A DNA stretch of 64,000 bases from Paenibacillus sp. NEAU-GSW1 (GTDB taxonomy: Bacteria; Bacillota; Bacilli; Paenibacillales; Paenibacillaceae). The notes under the pieces were generated by a model. It was not told the DNA's origin, did no database searches, and saw only the letters and a list, made by a program, of their open reading frames with translations. Below are positions 1 through 7,425 of the stretch, piece after piece. A program made the translations under genes and the position numbers. Within the stretch, counting starts at the first letter, position 1; every line of letters begins with the position of its first letter. The stretch is taken from the NCBI RefSeq assembly GCF_009737085.1, contig NZ_WOVL01000010.1, positions 62,001-126,000 on the forward strand. The letters are read 5' to 3'.

Positions 1-241
1 CGTCTTCACTGTCATTCCCCGATCCGCTGATCGCTTCCCATTTCTGCTGCGCATCCTGCCAGCGATTCTCGCCAAGATGCTGCAAGCCTAGCCGATGGGC
101 TTCGATTGCCGTCTCGAGCGAGACGTATTTCGTGACCGCGATTACATTTACATCTTCACGGCTGCGGCCGCTGCGCTCACAGGCGGCGGCAATTCGACTG
201 TCTACTTCTTGTATTCTGTCCTTAAAAGTCGTCAATTCCAT
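1..241 (-). CDS. ylmE: YggS/YlmE family PLP-binding protein, 3' end beyond the window
   Basis: This is the first 80 codons of a YggS/PROSC (PLPBP) homologue, a pyridoxal-phosphate-binding protein linked to PLP homeostasis. The N-terminus reads MELTTFKDRIQEV and has the family signature VIAVTKY, in which the lysine binds PLP, followed by LGENRWQDA. The ATG (239-241) directly abuts the stop codon of ylmD, and the ribosome site GGGAGAGGTGA lies inside the ylmD end, so the two are translationally coupled. The order ylmC-ylmD-ylmE downstream of sigG matches the Bacillus ylm cluster. The C-terminal two thirds lie outside the window. Confidence 0.9.
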   Translation of the reverse strand, partial: MELTTFKDRIQEVDSRIAAACERSGRSREDVNVIAVTKYVSLETAIEAHRLGLQHLGENRWQDAQQKWEAISGSGNDSED

Positions 242-1105
242 TCACCTCTCCCGGATACCGATCCAGCTGGCCATCCGGCCGGTACGGCCGCCTTCCTTGC
301 GATGAGAAAAGAAAAGTTCCCTATTGCAGCCAGTGCACCAATTTGACAATTCGATATGAATCGGCAAAATTCCTGCTTTTATCATAATCTGTCGATTAAT
401 TTGTTTCAAGTTTACCATAGCTTTTCCATTTCCAAGCTCTTTCATCATGGGAGCCGAATCATTCTGATCATGACCGCTGCCCTTTTCAAATGAAGCAAGC
501 AATGGCCTCAGCTTACCTATAACATGCTCGTCGACCTCATAGCAGCAATCGCCTATCGAAGGCCCAATCGCTGCAAGCAGCTTTTCAGGCTTGGAGCCGT
601 ACTGTTCCTTCATGCGCTCCGCCGTTCTAGCCGCAATTTCCAGCACGGTGCCTTTCCATCCCGCATGCGCAAGCGCAATCGCTTCATGCTCCGGGTCATA
701 GAAATATAACGGCACGCAGTCGGCATAAAAGGACGTCAGCATGACGCCAGGCACATCGGTCATAATAGCGTCTGTATCCTGAATCGCCGATTGCCGCGTC
801 AGCCGGCCGCTGCCGCGCTCTTCTCTAGTAATGTGGCGAACCTCGCAGCCATGCACCTGCTCCGCCGATGTCCACGCCTCGAAGGGCCAATTCAACGCTT
901 CAGCGAGCAACTCGCGGCTGCGAATAACATCCTCGTCCCGATCTCCGACATGCAGCGCCAGGTTAAGCGACGCCCATTGCGACTCGCTTGCTCCGCCGCT
1001 TCTTCCGGTAAAGCCTGCGGTTAGCCGGTTATTCTGTTCCATCCAAGAAGACAACAAAAAAAGCGAAGGTCCCTTCGCCGATTGCATTGCATGAAAAGCT
1101 TCCAT
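242..1105 (-). CDS. ylmD: Laccase-domain purine nucleoside phosphorylase / polyphenol oxidase (YfiH family)
   Basis: A 287-residue protein of the YfiH/YlmD (PgeF) family, copper- or zinc-binding cytosolic enzymes described as multicopper-like oxidases, purine nucleoside phosphorylases or peptidoglycan editing factors. The three metal-ligand motifs are visible: EQVHG (His85), ADCVPLYF (Cys130) and HAGWKGT (His147). Length is typical. The ATG at 1103-1105 follows AGAGGTGA by 7 nt. It lies between ylmC and ylmE with no gap to ylmE, as in the Bacillus ylm operon. Family assignment is firm; the physiological substrate cannot be read from sequence. Confidence 0.93.
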   Translation of the reverse strand: MEAFHAMQSAKGPSLFLLSSWMEQNNRLTAGFTGRSGGASESQWASLNLALHVGDRDEDVIRSRELLAEALNWPFEAWTSAEQVHGCEVRHITREERGSGRLTRQSAIQDTDAIMTDVPGVMLTSFYADCVPLYFYDPEHEAIALAHAGWKGTVLEIAARTAERMKEQYGSKPEKLLAAIGPSIGDCCYEVDEHVIGKLRPLLASFEKGSGHDQNDSAPMMKELGNGKAMVNLKQINRQIMIKAGILPIHIELSNWCTGCNRELFFSHRKEGGRTGRMASWIGIRER

Positions 1106-1137
1106 CTGGCATTCACCTCTGTAAGCAGTTTAACGCG

Positions 1138-1416
1138 TTAAGAGCGGGCGTGCAAATCCTCCTCTTCGATTCTCGGCTTCGTTTCGTCCATTCGGACCAG
1201 GACGACGTCCGCGCCGATTTTGACAATATTGCGCCAAGGGATTACGATTTCCGTTCCCCCGCTTCCGAACATGCCAAGAAAGCGCGTAAACTGAGGTATC
1301 ACAATCGAGTCGATTCGCCCCTGACGCAAATCAAGCTCCAAATCGCTAATTTGCCCAAGCTTTTTGCCGTCGACAATATTAATAACGTCCTTCGTCTGAA
1401 AATCGGAAATTTTCAT
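1138..1416 (-). CDS. ylmC: YlmC/YmxH family PRC-barrel sporulation protein
   Basis: A 92-residue PRC-barrel protein starting MKISDFQTKDVINIVDGKKL, with the typical YlmC/YmxH pattern of a barrel half followed by a long loop and IVIPWRNIVKIGADVVLV. The family is common in spore formers downstream of sigG; its role is not established. The frame stays open upstream to 1521, but the ATG at 1414-1416 has a suitable GGTGAT site and gives the usual family length, so it is preferred. The gene is followed by ylmD with a 32-bp gap. Confidence 0.9.
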   Translation of the reverse strand: MKISDFQTKDVINIVDGKKLGQISDLELDLRQGRIDSIVIPQFTRFLGMFGSGGTEIVIPWRNIVKIGADVVLVRMDETKPRIEEEDLHARS

Positions 1417-1568
1417 TTTCGGATCACCACTTTCCCGGCGCGATGGGGCAAGCAGAAACGGCCTCGCCCTCCTTCGAAGGCGGAGCTTCGTTTCGTGTTG
1501 AAATATAGGCGTTTGCCGCATTCTACCCTATGTATATGTTGGATTTGCCTAAAATGTCCGCTTTAGAG

Positions 1569-1604
1569 AAAAAAACAAGACCCTCCTGGGAAGGAGAGTC
1601 TTGT
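1569..1604 (-). terminator. Intrinsic terminator downstream of the stalk-domain gene
   Basis: A 12-bp inverted repeat (ACAAGAC-CTCCT paired with AGGAG-GTCTTGT, one mismatch, 4-nt loop) followed on the minus strand by seven T. It separates the stalk-domain gene from ylmC. Confidence 0.85.
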
Positions 1605-1639
1605 TAGAATCGCTCGCTGTTCGTCGTTCGATAGGATAT

Positions 1640-3124
1640 CTAATAGGCAGCCCATGGCTTTTTCTGTGTCTTCGCTTTAACCAAATCGATTTGCAAATCG
1701 TTCATAATGATATCGAATTGATAGCCTGTGCTCGCTTGCTGCCCAGCGTATTTCGTGTCCTGAGATAGACTCCAAATAAATGCGCAATCGTCAACCACTG
1801 ATACGAGTAACGTGACCCAATGTTCATTGCCGTTATAACGCTCTCTCATTTTGACGGCAGTATTGCCTTGGAAGGTAGTGTAAAACCGTTCTTCCAGGTT
1901 AGCTCCATTTAGGTTAAAATATTCGAACTGAACCTTATCAACAATGTCCTTTAGCTCTTGACCGTTTTCCAGTTGAACAACCTTTAGACTGAACGTCCCC
2001 GTGTAGAGATCAGCCGCATCAAAATGCGGATTGCTGAAATCCGGATTTTGCTTCCAACCCTTTGGAAGTTGGATGTTCAAACCGTATTTTTCATTCTTCA
2101 ACGTCGTGTATTGGTCCTTCGATTTTCTTGCGTAATCAAGTTGATGTACATCCTTTATATCTATTGTCGGCTTGAACGATTTCAACAGCGCTTGAGCGAT
2201 ACGGTCTCTTTCTTCCTCGTACGTAACGTCCGAGAAGGAAAGCACAACCCAATACGTATTGCCGTTCGCTTGCATTCCCCAATATTGCGTATATAAATTT
2301 GAGAAATCTTGATTTTGCTTCGTTTCGATAAAAGCGTATTCCATCGGTAACGAGAAGGTATAGACATCACGTATGACTGCTTCCGATGGATGGAGCACCT
2401 TTAATTTGTCCTCCCTTACCGTTGCAATCTCCGAACTTTTTGTTCCCTTCGTTACTTGGACATTAAAGCCGAAGTTGTTTCCTGACTTGCCGCTAAACGA
2501 AATCGAATCTCCTGTTTCGGATTGATCGATCATTCGCATAAAAGACGGCGCGCCGATCGACCAACCGAAGGTGCTGTCGCCTACACGCAGCTTCTTATCA
2601 ATAACCGGTTCAGCAGCAACCGTCATTCGAACCTCTTTTGTTTTTGCGTTATACGTTATTTTTCCGCCGAAAGCTTCCGTAATCGCTCGAAAAGGAACCA
2701 TGACGGAGCCGTTTTTCATTTCAGCCGGCGTACTTAGCTTTTTAGATTGTCCGTCGAGCGTCATCGCTGTTTGTCCAATTCCGATCCACACATTGTGCGG
2801 TTTATACGTTTTGTTCCAAAGCGTTAAATTGCTTCCTTCAAGTTTAAACTGTAAATTTAAAGTCCGAATGATGACATTCAAAGGTCCAAGCGTAGTCCCG
2901 TTCTTTTCATAAATGGGCTGAATCGTCATTTTCTTTCCGTTCACAGTAGCTGTTGTACTGCCTAACGGAATAACAGCCTCAGAGCGCAATTCCCCCTTTG
3001 CTGCAGAACTCACTTCGGTTAATGACGCTGCAGACAGCGCTGCCGGAAACATTAAGCATAGGCATAATATAACAGAAATCATTTTTTGGGCTGTGGAAGT
3101 TCTATTTCCTCTCATCCATTTCAT
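1640..3124 (-). CDS. Exported copper-amine-oxidase-N (stalk) domain protein
   Basis: A 494-residue exported protein. Residues 1-33 form a signal peptide (basic start, hydrophobic ISVILCLCLMFPAALSAAS). Residues about 50-175 are a stalk domain, the copper amine oxidase N-terminal-like domain that is abundant in Paenibacillaceae, recognisable by VIPLGSTTATVNGK, PIYEKNGTTLGPL and GSVMVPFRAITEAFGG followed by NAKTKEVRMTV. The remaining 300 residues have no motif I can name; the family is usually cell-surface associated. It is monocistronic, with a terminator behind it, and sits as an insertion between sigG and ylmC. Confidence 0.85.
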   Translation of the reverse strand: MKWMRGNRTSTAQKMISVILCLCLMFPAALSAASLTEVSSAAKGELRSEAVIPLGSTTATVNGKKMTIQPIYEKNGTTLGPLNVIIRTLNLQFKLEGSNLTLWNKTYKPHNVWIGIGQTAMTLDGQSKKLSTPAEMKNGSVMVPFRAITEAFGGKITYNAKTKEVRMTVAAEPVIDKKLRVGDSTFGWSIGAPSFMRMIDQSETGDSISFSGKSGNNFGFNVQVTKGTKSSEIATVREDKLKVLHPSEAVIRDVYTFSLPMEYAFIETKQNQDFSNLYTQYWGMQANGNTYWVVLSFSDVTYEEERDRIAQALLKSFKPTIDIKDVHQLDYARKSKDQYTTLKNEKYGLNIQLPKGWKQNPDFSNPHFDAADLYTGTFSLKVVQLENGQELKDIVDKVQFEYFNLNGANLEERFYTTFQGNTAVKMRERYNGNEHWVTLLVSVVDDCAFIWSLSQDTKYAGQQASTGYQFDIIMNDLQIDLVKAKTQKKPWAAY

Positions 3125-3213
3125 TTACTTTTTCTCCTCTCCTATGTATAAATTACCAGTAGTTAGACGTACACCTTTTAAAAAAGGTTTCGCATTTTTT
3201 AAAGAAAGTACAA

Positions 3214-3242
3214 AATTAAAAACGACGCCTTTCGGCGCCGTT
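3214..3242 (-). terminator. Intrinsic terminator of sigG
   Basis: An ACGGCGCC / GGCGTCGT stem with a GAAA tetraloop followed by five T on the minus strand. It begins at the sigG stop codon itself. Confidence 0.8.
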
Positions 3243-4023
3243 ACGTTTTGACATGCTTTTGCATTTGTTGAATCGCTGATTTTTCCAGCCTGGATACTTG
3301 CGCTTGCGAGATGCCGATTTCGTCGGCGACTTCCATTTGCGTCTTGCCCTCGAAGAAGCGCATCGACAAAATCATTTTCTCGCGGTCGTTCAGCTTATGC
3401 ATCGCTTCCCGCAGCGCAATTTCCTCGATCCATGATACGTCTTTGTTCTTATCATCGCTAATTTGATCCAACACGTAGATTGGATCCCCGCCGTCATGGT
3501 AGATCGGCTCAAACAACGACACAGGGTCTTGTATCGCGTCAAGCGCGAAGACGACATCTTCCTTCGGCACATTTAGCGCCTCCGAAATTTCGAATATGGT
3601 CGGTTCGCGGGAATTTTGATTGGTCAGGCTGTCCCGTACCTGCAGTGCTTTGTACGCAATATCCCGCAAGCTTCGCGATACGCGAATCGGGTTATTGTCT
3701 CGCAAGTAACGGCGTATTTCTCCGATGATCATCGGGACGGCATAGGTGGAGAATTTTACGTTTTGGCTAAGGTCGAAATTATCGATCGCCTTCATAAGTC
3801 CGATGCAGCCGACTTGAAATAAATCGTCTACAAATTCTCCCCTGTTGTTAAAGCGCTGAATAACACTAAGCACAAGCCTCAAGTTGCCGTTAACCAATTT
3901 CTCTCTTGCTGCCCACTCGTTTCGGGTTTGCAATGCGGTGAACAGCTCCCGCATTTCGGCGTTGGTCAGAACAGGCAGTTTCGAAGTATCCACTCCACAG
4001 ATCTCGACTTTATTTCGGGTCAA
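3241..4023 (-). CDS. sigG: RNA polymerase sporulation sigma factor SigG
   Basis: Late forespore-specific sigma factor, 260 residues, the same length as Bacillus subtilis sigma-G. It begins TRNKVEICGVDTSKLPVL and carries region 2 (LVNGNLRLVLSVIQRF, VDDLFQVGCIGLMKAIDNFD, KFSTYAVPMIIGEIRRYLRD), region 3 (NPIRVSRSLRDIAYKAL) and region 4 with the helix-turn-helix TQMEVADEIGISQAQVSRLEK. The start is TTG at 4021-4023, 7 nt after GGGAGGT; this matches the family N-terminus, whereas upstream in-frame ATGs would add an unrelated extension. It lies downstream of sigE, as in Bacillus. A hairpin lies just in front of the ribosome site. Confidence 0.96.
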   Translation of the reverse strand: MTRNKVEICGVDTSKLPVLTNAEMRELFTALQTRNEWAAREKLVNGNLRLVLSVIQRFNNRGEFVDDLFQVGCIGLMKAIDNFDLSQNVKFSTYAVPMIIGEIRRYLRDNNPIRVSRSLRDIAYKALQVRDSLTNQNSREPTIFEISEALNVPKEDVVFALDAIQDPVSLFEPIYHDGGDPIYVLDQISDDKNKDVSWIEEIALREAMHKLNDREKMILSMRFFEGKTQMEVADEIGISQAQVSRLEKSAIQQMQKHVKT

Positions 4024-4035
4024 CGTGATTACCTC

Positions 4036-4070
4036 CCAAGGAGAAACATTAATGTTCATTATCTCCTTGG
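4036..4070 (-). promoter_or_regulatory. Inverted repeat in the sigG leader abutting the Shine-Dalgarno site
   Basis: A 9-bp perfect stem (CCAAGGAGA at 4062-4070 and TCTCCTTGG at 4036-4044 on the minus strand) encloses a 17-nt loop that itself contains the palindrome AACATTAATGTT. The 3' arm overlaps by two bases the GGGAGGT ribosome site (4031-4037) used by the TTG start. Its position suggests that folding dampens translation. A comparable leader hairpin that tunes SigG synthesis has been described in B. subtilis; the equivalence here is inference. Confidence 0.65.
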
Positions 4071-4085
4071 TCCCCTTTTTTATTC
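4058..4085 (-). promoter_or_regulatory. Candidate sigma-F/sigma-G promoter for sigG
   Basis: On the minus strand GAATA (4081-4085) is followed after 14 bp by GGAGATAAT (4058-4066), which fits the sigma-F -10 pattern GGNNANANT. The spacer is slightly short. Use of this promoter would remove most of the 5' arm of the leader hairpin, so the hairpin would matter mainly for read-through transcripts from sigE. Confidence 0.35.
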
Positions 4086-4126
4086 CTCCGGGGAGAGTCG
4101 TTGACAAAGCGCCGTACGTCCGGCTT

Positions 4127-4849
4127 TTAGACCATTTTGTTAAATTCCTTGCGCAAACGTTTAATAATCCGCTTCTCCAAGCGTGAAATATAAGACTGAG
4201 AAATGCCGAGCAAATCCGCAACATCCTTCTGCGTTTTCTCTTCTCCGTCCGCTAATCCGAAGCGCAATTCCATAATAATCCGTTCTCTTTCGGACAGCTT
4301 GTCGAGCGCTTTATGCAGCAGTTTGCGGTCAACCTGTTCCTCGATATTGCGGTAGATCGTATCATTTTCCGTTCCCAATACATCGGACAAAAGCAGCTCA
4401 TTGCCATCCCAATCAATATTGAGCGGTTCGTCAAACGAAACCTCTGTCCTGGTTTTGCTGTTGCGGCGCAAATACATCAAAATTTCGTTCTCGATGCAGC
4501 GCGAGGCATATGTCGCAAGCTTTATTTTTTTCTCCGGATCAAACGTATTGACCGCTTTAATGAGTCCAATCGCGCCGATAGAGACGAGGTCCTCAATATG
4601 GATGCCTGTGTTTTCGAATTTACGGGCAATGTATACGACGAGGCGCAAATTGCGCTCGATCAGCATCGCCCGAATCGCCGAATCGCCGGAAGGCAGCTTG
4701 TCGAGCAGGTACTCTTCTTCTTCGCGGGTTAAGGGTGGCGGGAGCGCCTCGCTGCCGCCGATATAATAAATTTGTTCGCCTTTTAATCCGAATAAAATTA
4801 AAACTCTATAATAGTATAACTGCAGGACTAATTTCCATTTGACGAGCAT
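4127..4849 (-). CDS. sigE: RNA polymerase sporulation sigma factor SigE (pro-sigma-E)
   Basis: Early mother-cell sigma factor, 240 residues, made as an inactive precursor. The N-terminal pro-sequence [20 protein letters not shown] precedes [13 protein letters not shown], where the SpoIIGA protease cuts in Bacillus. Regions 2.1-2.4 ([58 protein letters not shown]) and region 4 ([22 protein letters not shown]) are intact. The ATG at 4847-4849 has GGGAGGG 9 nt upstream; an ATG three codons earlier sits too close to that site. Its activator spoIIGA lies immediately upstream, forming the spoIIG operon. Confidence 0.97.
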   Translation of the reverse strand: MLVKWKLVLQLYYYRVLILFGLKGEQIYYIGGSEALPPPLTREEEEYLLDKLPSGDSAIRAMLIERNLRLVVYIARKFENTGIHIEDLVSIGAIGLIKAVNTFDPEKKIKLATYASRCIENEILMYLRRNSKTRTEVSFDEPLNIDWDGNELLLSDVLGTENDTIYRNIEEQVDRKLLHKALDKLSERERIIMELRFGLADGEEKTQKDVADLLGISQSYISRLEKRIIKRLRKEFNKMV

Positions 4850-4895
4850 CCGGCCCATCCCTCCCCGTGTAATTGTGAGATGCGATAAGATTGCT

Positions 4896-5831
4896 TCATT
4901 CGACCTTTGCTTGTTCGGAAACGAGATTCGGATGGATAATCGCTTGATAAGCGCTGTCTGCCGTAAGTCTGCCGCCGTCAAGACCGACGAGCACTTTCTT
5001 GTTGACAAACACCTGTCCTTCCCGCTCGATTCGAACGAAATCCGGCTTCAAAGCGAGCATAAATTGCGATCCGCGGTTAACGCCCCGATAAGGGACAAGA
5101 CGAAGTCTTTCCTGCCAGGCAAAATGGCCCTCTCCTCCCAGCCCGGCGACAAGTCGATCCACCTGCTCCTCGCGAATACTCTTTAGCCAAGCGGGCGGCA
5201 GCTCTTTTTCCCAGAGAGCCGCTTCAACGACCATAACCGGCGTTCGAGTCAACGGATCATAAAGTTGATTGCCGGTGTCGATTAACCCGACGCATCGCTG
5301 CTCTTGATCGTCAATCGAAATAATAACTTCGGCGAGATGAGTTTGCACCAGCTCCCTTTCTCGTCGCTGCGTTAACACGGTGCGGTATATATACAGACCG
5401 ATACAAAACGCTGCTATAAAATAAATCAAACCCATTTTCAACTCTGCTTGCATGCCGCCTTTAATGAAATTGACCGTCCTCCACATTTCACCCGACCCTT
5501 GCATAAGCAAGTAATGAATGCCGAGTATGGCTCCCGCTGCTACGAAATTGACCGCATAGAAAGCTGCTATATTCCGTGCAAACTGTTGCAGCGATACGAA
5601 TCCGAATGCCACCCACAGCATTAAAAAAGATACGGAAATTTTTACGAGCAGCGTAAAAAGAATCGAAAGCTGCGGATAGAACATAAGCACAACATAGCAT
5701 GCGCCTATTGCCGATGCAGCGAGAATTCGCCAGGCGTTAGCTTTCTTATGACGAACCCATGCTGTTGTAAGAAGCAAGCTGCCATCAACGAGCAGCTCTC
5801 GCAAAAACATCACATCGACATAAACAGCCAC
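4896..5831 (-). CDS. spoIIGA: Sigma-E processing membrane peptidase SpoIIGA
   Basis: Membrane-embedded aspartic protease that removes the pro-sequence of sigma-E, 311 residues (about 309 in Bacillus). The N-terminal half contains five hydrophobic segments (roughly residues 10-28, 35-52, 58-78, 84-104, 128-148). The C-terminal half is the protease domain with the catalytic motif GLIDTGNQL, Asp in DTG. The start chosen is GTG at 5829-5831 after GGAAGGTGA, giving [10 protein letters not shown], which resembles the family N-terminus; the frame is open upstream but without family similarity. It is followed by sigE after a 46-bp gap. Confidence 0.92.
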   Translation of the reverse strand: MAVYVDVMFLRELLVDGSLLLTTAWVRHKKANAWRILAASAIGACYVVLMFYPQLSILFTLLVKISVSFLMLWVAFGFVSLQQFARNIAAFYAVNFVAAGAILGIHYLLMQGSGEMWRTVNFIKGGMQAELKMGLIYFIAAFCIGLYIYRTVLTQRRERELVQTHLAEVIISIDDQEQRCVGLIDTGNQLYDPLTRTPVMVVEAALWEKELPPAWLKSIREEQVDRLVAGLGGEGHFAWQERLRLVPYRGVNRGSQFMLALKPDFVRIEREGQVFVNKKVLVGLDGGRLTADSAYQAIIHPNLVSEQAKVE

Positions 5832-5898
5832 GGCGTCACCTTCCTGGGATTCCGGACCTTGGCCGTTGGCCGACGCCCCGGAGAGAACGATTGACACC

Positions 5899-5965
5899 AG
5901 TATATTCAAATCCTATTTCAAAGTCTGTCTAATCATGACGGTATGATAGATCTTTTTTTGTCGAG
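5899..5965 (-). promoter_or_regulatory. Candidate Spo0A-dependent spoIIG promoter
   Basis: Upstream of spoIIGA the minus strand has TAGACA (5926-5931), a 21-bp spacer and TATACT (5899-5904). A TTTTGTCGAG match to the Spo0A box lies at about 5956-5965, some 30 bp further upstream (opposite orientation). In B. subtilis the spoIIG promoter has sigma-A-like hexamers separated by an abnormally long 22-bp spacer and is activated by Spo0A, so this layout fits. Assignment is by motif only. Confidence 0.5.
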
Positions 5966-6044
5966 CATGCATATAAAAAACGGCATAGAATAACAGGGCA
6001 AAATGATTCTCAGCTACTATTGCCTTGCCCATAATTTGATGGCT

Positions 6045-6176
6045 TTGACAAAGGGGACTTGTTAACACTTGATCATTTATGGTAAATTATTGCTGGAATT
6101 AATAGTTGCGGATTGCGAAGCACGTACCGCGTCAAAGGATCGAATATTCGATACCTTTGGCGCGTTTTTTTATTAC
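6045..6176 (+). promoter_or_regulatory. Leader of the nuclease gene with an intrinsic terminator ahead of the start codon
   Basis: A TTGACA hexamer lies at 6045-6050, though I see no convincing -10 box at standard spacing. At 6128-6164 there is a 17-bp stem with a single bulge (CGCGTCAAAGG..ATCGAA paired with TTCGAT..CCTTTGGCGCG) followed by seven T (6165-6171). This is a strong plus-strand intrinsic terminator. The ribosome site GAGGAGAG and the ATG of the nuclease gene come directly after it, so any transcript entering the gene from upstream must read through. That fits attenuation, or a separate small RNA ending here. Confidence 0.6.
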
Positions 6177-6190
6177 GAGGAGAGTGTTCG

Positions 6191-6865
6191 ATGGTTGATT
6201 TCCAACAAAGCTATGACCGCTGGTATATTGCTCATGTACGAAAAAGAAAAGGCGAAGCTGCTCGCCGACTAGTGGATGCCTTAGGGCATGCCGAGAAGCT
6301 ATTTGTCGAAAATGTATGGTTCCCTGCTTTCGAAGAGCTGAATGATTTGCATCCCGAGTATGAGGTTTCCGATTTCAAAGACGGTACCCGATTCATTGAT
6401 TTTGCTTATATAAAAAATGGCATCCGGTTGGCAATTGAGATCGATGGCTTCAAAAGCCACGCTGCCGATCTAAATCGCTGGCAATTCTCCGATTCTCGCA
6501 TGCGCCAAAACCACCTAATTCTCGACGGCTGGTCTATACTGCGGTTCAGCTACGATGATATGAAGGACAAGCCGATGACCTGTATCCAACTACTTCGGCA
6601 GTTTATGGGAAGCCGCCGACTGTTACCGGATTATGGTGATGGCAATTCTAATAGGTTGCTTGAACGAGAAGTCCTTCGGTTAGCCCTTCATCTTGGCAGG
6701 CCTATAAAACCTATCGATATTCAAACTAGTCTTCAGATCGGAAGACGTAAAACAGAATCCGTTTTGTCCCGGCTTCAAGCTGGCGGATACTTATCGCCTC
6801 TCGGGGATGGTCCGCGGAATTGTTTGTATGAGTTAAACCGGCAGCAGCTGCGACATATGCTATGA
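6191..6865 (+). CDS. Vsr/DUF559-like PD-(D/E)XK nuclease with C-terminal winged helix
   Basis: A 224-residue protein. Residues 60-140 carry the Vsr/DUF559-type nuclease core: FIDFAY (Asp70), AIEIDGF (Glu83, Asp85), then RMRQNHLILDGWSILRFSYDD, the usual helix and final strand of that fold. Residues 160-224 look like a winged helix (EREVLRLALHLGRPIKPIDI, LQIGRRKTESVLSRLQAGGYL), so the protein may target a DNA site. The start ATG follows GAGGAGAG. The gene is alone on the plus strand between spoIIGA and ftsZ, where most relatives have no gene, and is followed directly by a palindromic repeat array. Substrate and function are unknown to me. Confidence 0.75.
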   Translation: MVDFQQSYDRWYIAHVRKRKGEAARRLVDALGHAEKLFVENVWFPAFEELNDLHPEYEVSDFKDGTRFIDFAYIKNGIRLAIEIDGFKSHAADLNRWQFSDSRMRQNHLILDGWSILRFSYDDMKDKPMTCIQLLRQFMGSRRLLPDYGDGNSNRLLEREVLRLALHLGRPIKPIDIQTSLQIGRRKTESVLSRLQAGGYLSPLGDGPRNCLYELNRQQLRHML

Positions 6866-6910
6866 CGTTAATTGTGAATCATTTAGCACGAACATCTGAA
6901 ACCGAGCTCT

Positions 6911-7330
6911 AAGGTACTTTTGTACATTGGAGCTGCGGAGTATCGTCTTTGTGGAAGCACTAGTGTACTTTTGTACCTTAGATGGGCGCTCAAGCTGTCT
7001 GTGGGGCGATTCACAATCAAGCTAAGGTACTTTTGTACATTAGCGCTGTGAGCGATCGTCTTTGTGGATGCTTTAAGGTACTTTTGTACCTTAGATGGGC
7101 GCTTGAGCGATCTGTGGGGCGATTATCTAACGAGCTAAGGTACTTTTGTACCTTAGAGCTGCGGAGTATCGTCTTTGTGGATGCTTTAAGGTACTTTTGT
7201 ACCTTAGATGGGCGCTTGAGCGGTCTGTGGGGCGATTATCTAGCGAGCTAAGGTACTTTTGTACATTGGAGCTGTGGGCTATCGTCTTTGTGGAAGCTTT
7301 AAGGTACTTTTGTACTTTAAATGGGCGATA
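6911..7330. repeat. Array 1: 113-bp composite palindromic repeat, eight GTAC-N4-GTAC cores
   Basis: Eight copies of the core GTACTTTTGTAC start at 6914, 6965, 7027, 7078, 7140, 7191, 7253 and 7304, so spacing alternates exactly 51 and 62 bp. Even-numbered copies are mostly the full palindrome TAAGGTAC-TTTT-GTACCTTA; odd ones usually end GTACATT and are imperfect. The two linkers (one with AGTATCGTCTTTGTGG, one with GATGGGCGCTTGAG) are nearly identical between units. Open frames through the array are repeat artefacts. It lies between the convergent nuclease gene and ftsZ. Confidence 0.95.
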
Positions 7331-7381
7331 TGACGATATGGACGGCGGTGAGAATACTGGCATGACCGAAAACACTACAAC

Positions 7382-7415
7382 AAAAAAGCCCGTCAACCAA
7401 ATGGTTGACGAGCTT
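7382..7415 (-). terminator. Intrinsic terminator of ftsZ
   Basis: AGCTCGTCAACCA / TGGTTGACGGGCT stem followed by six T on the minus strand, 10 bp past the ftsZ stop. Confidence 0.9.
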
Positions 7416-7425
7416 CAAACAACGA

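Noticed and set aside
3241..4224. Longer SigG starting at an upstream in-frame codon
   Set aside because: The extra 67 residues have no similarity to sigma-G, and the TTG with GGGAGGT gives the exact family N-terminus and length.
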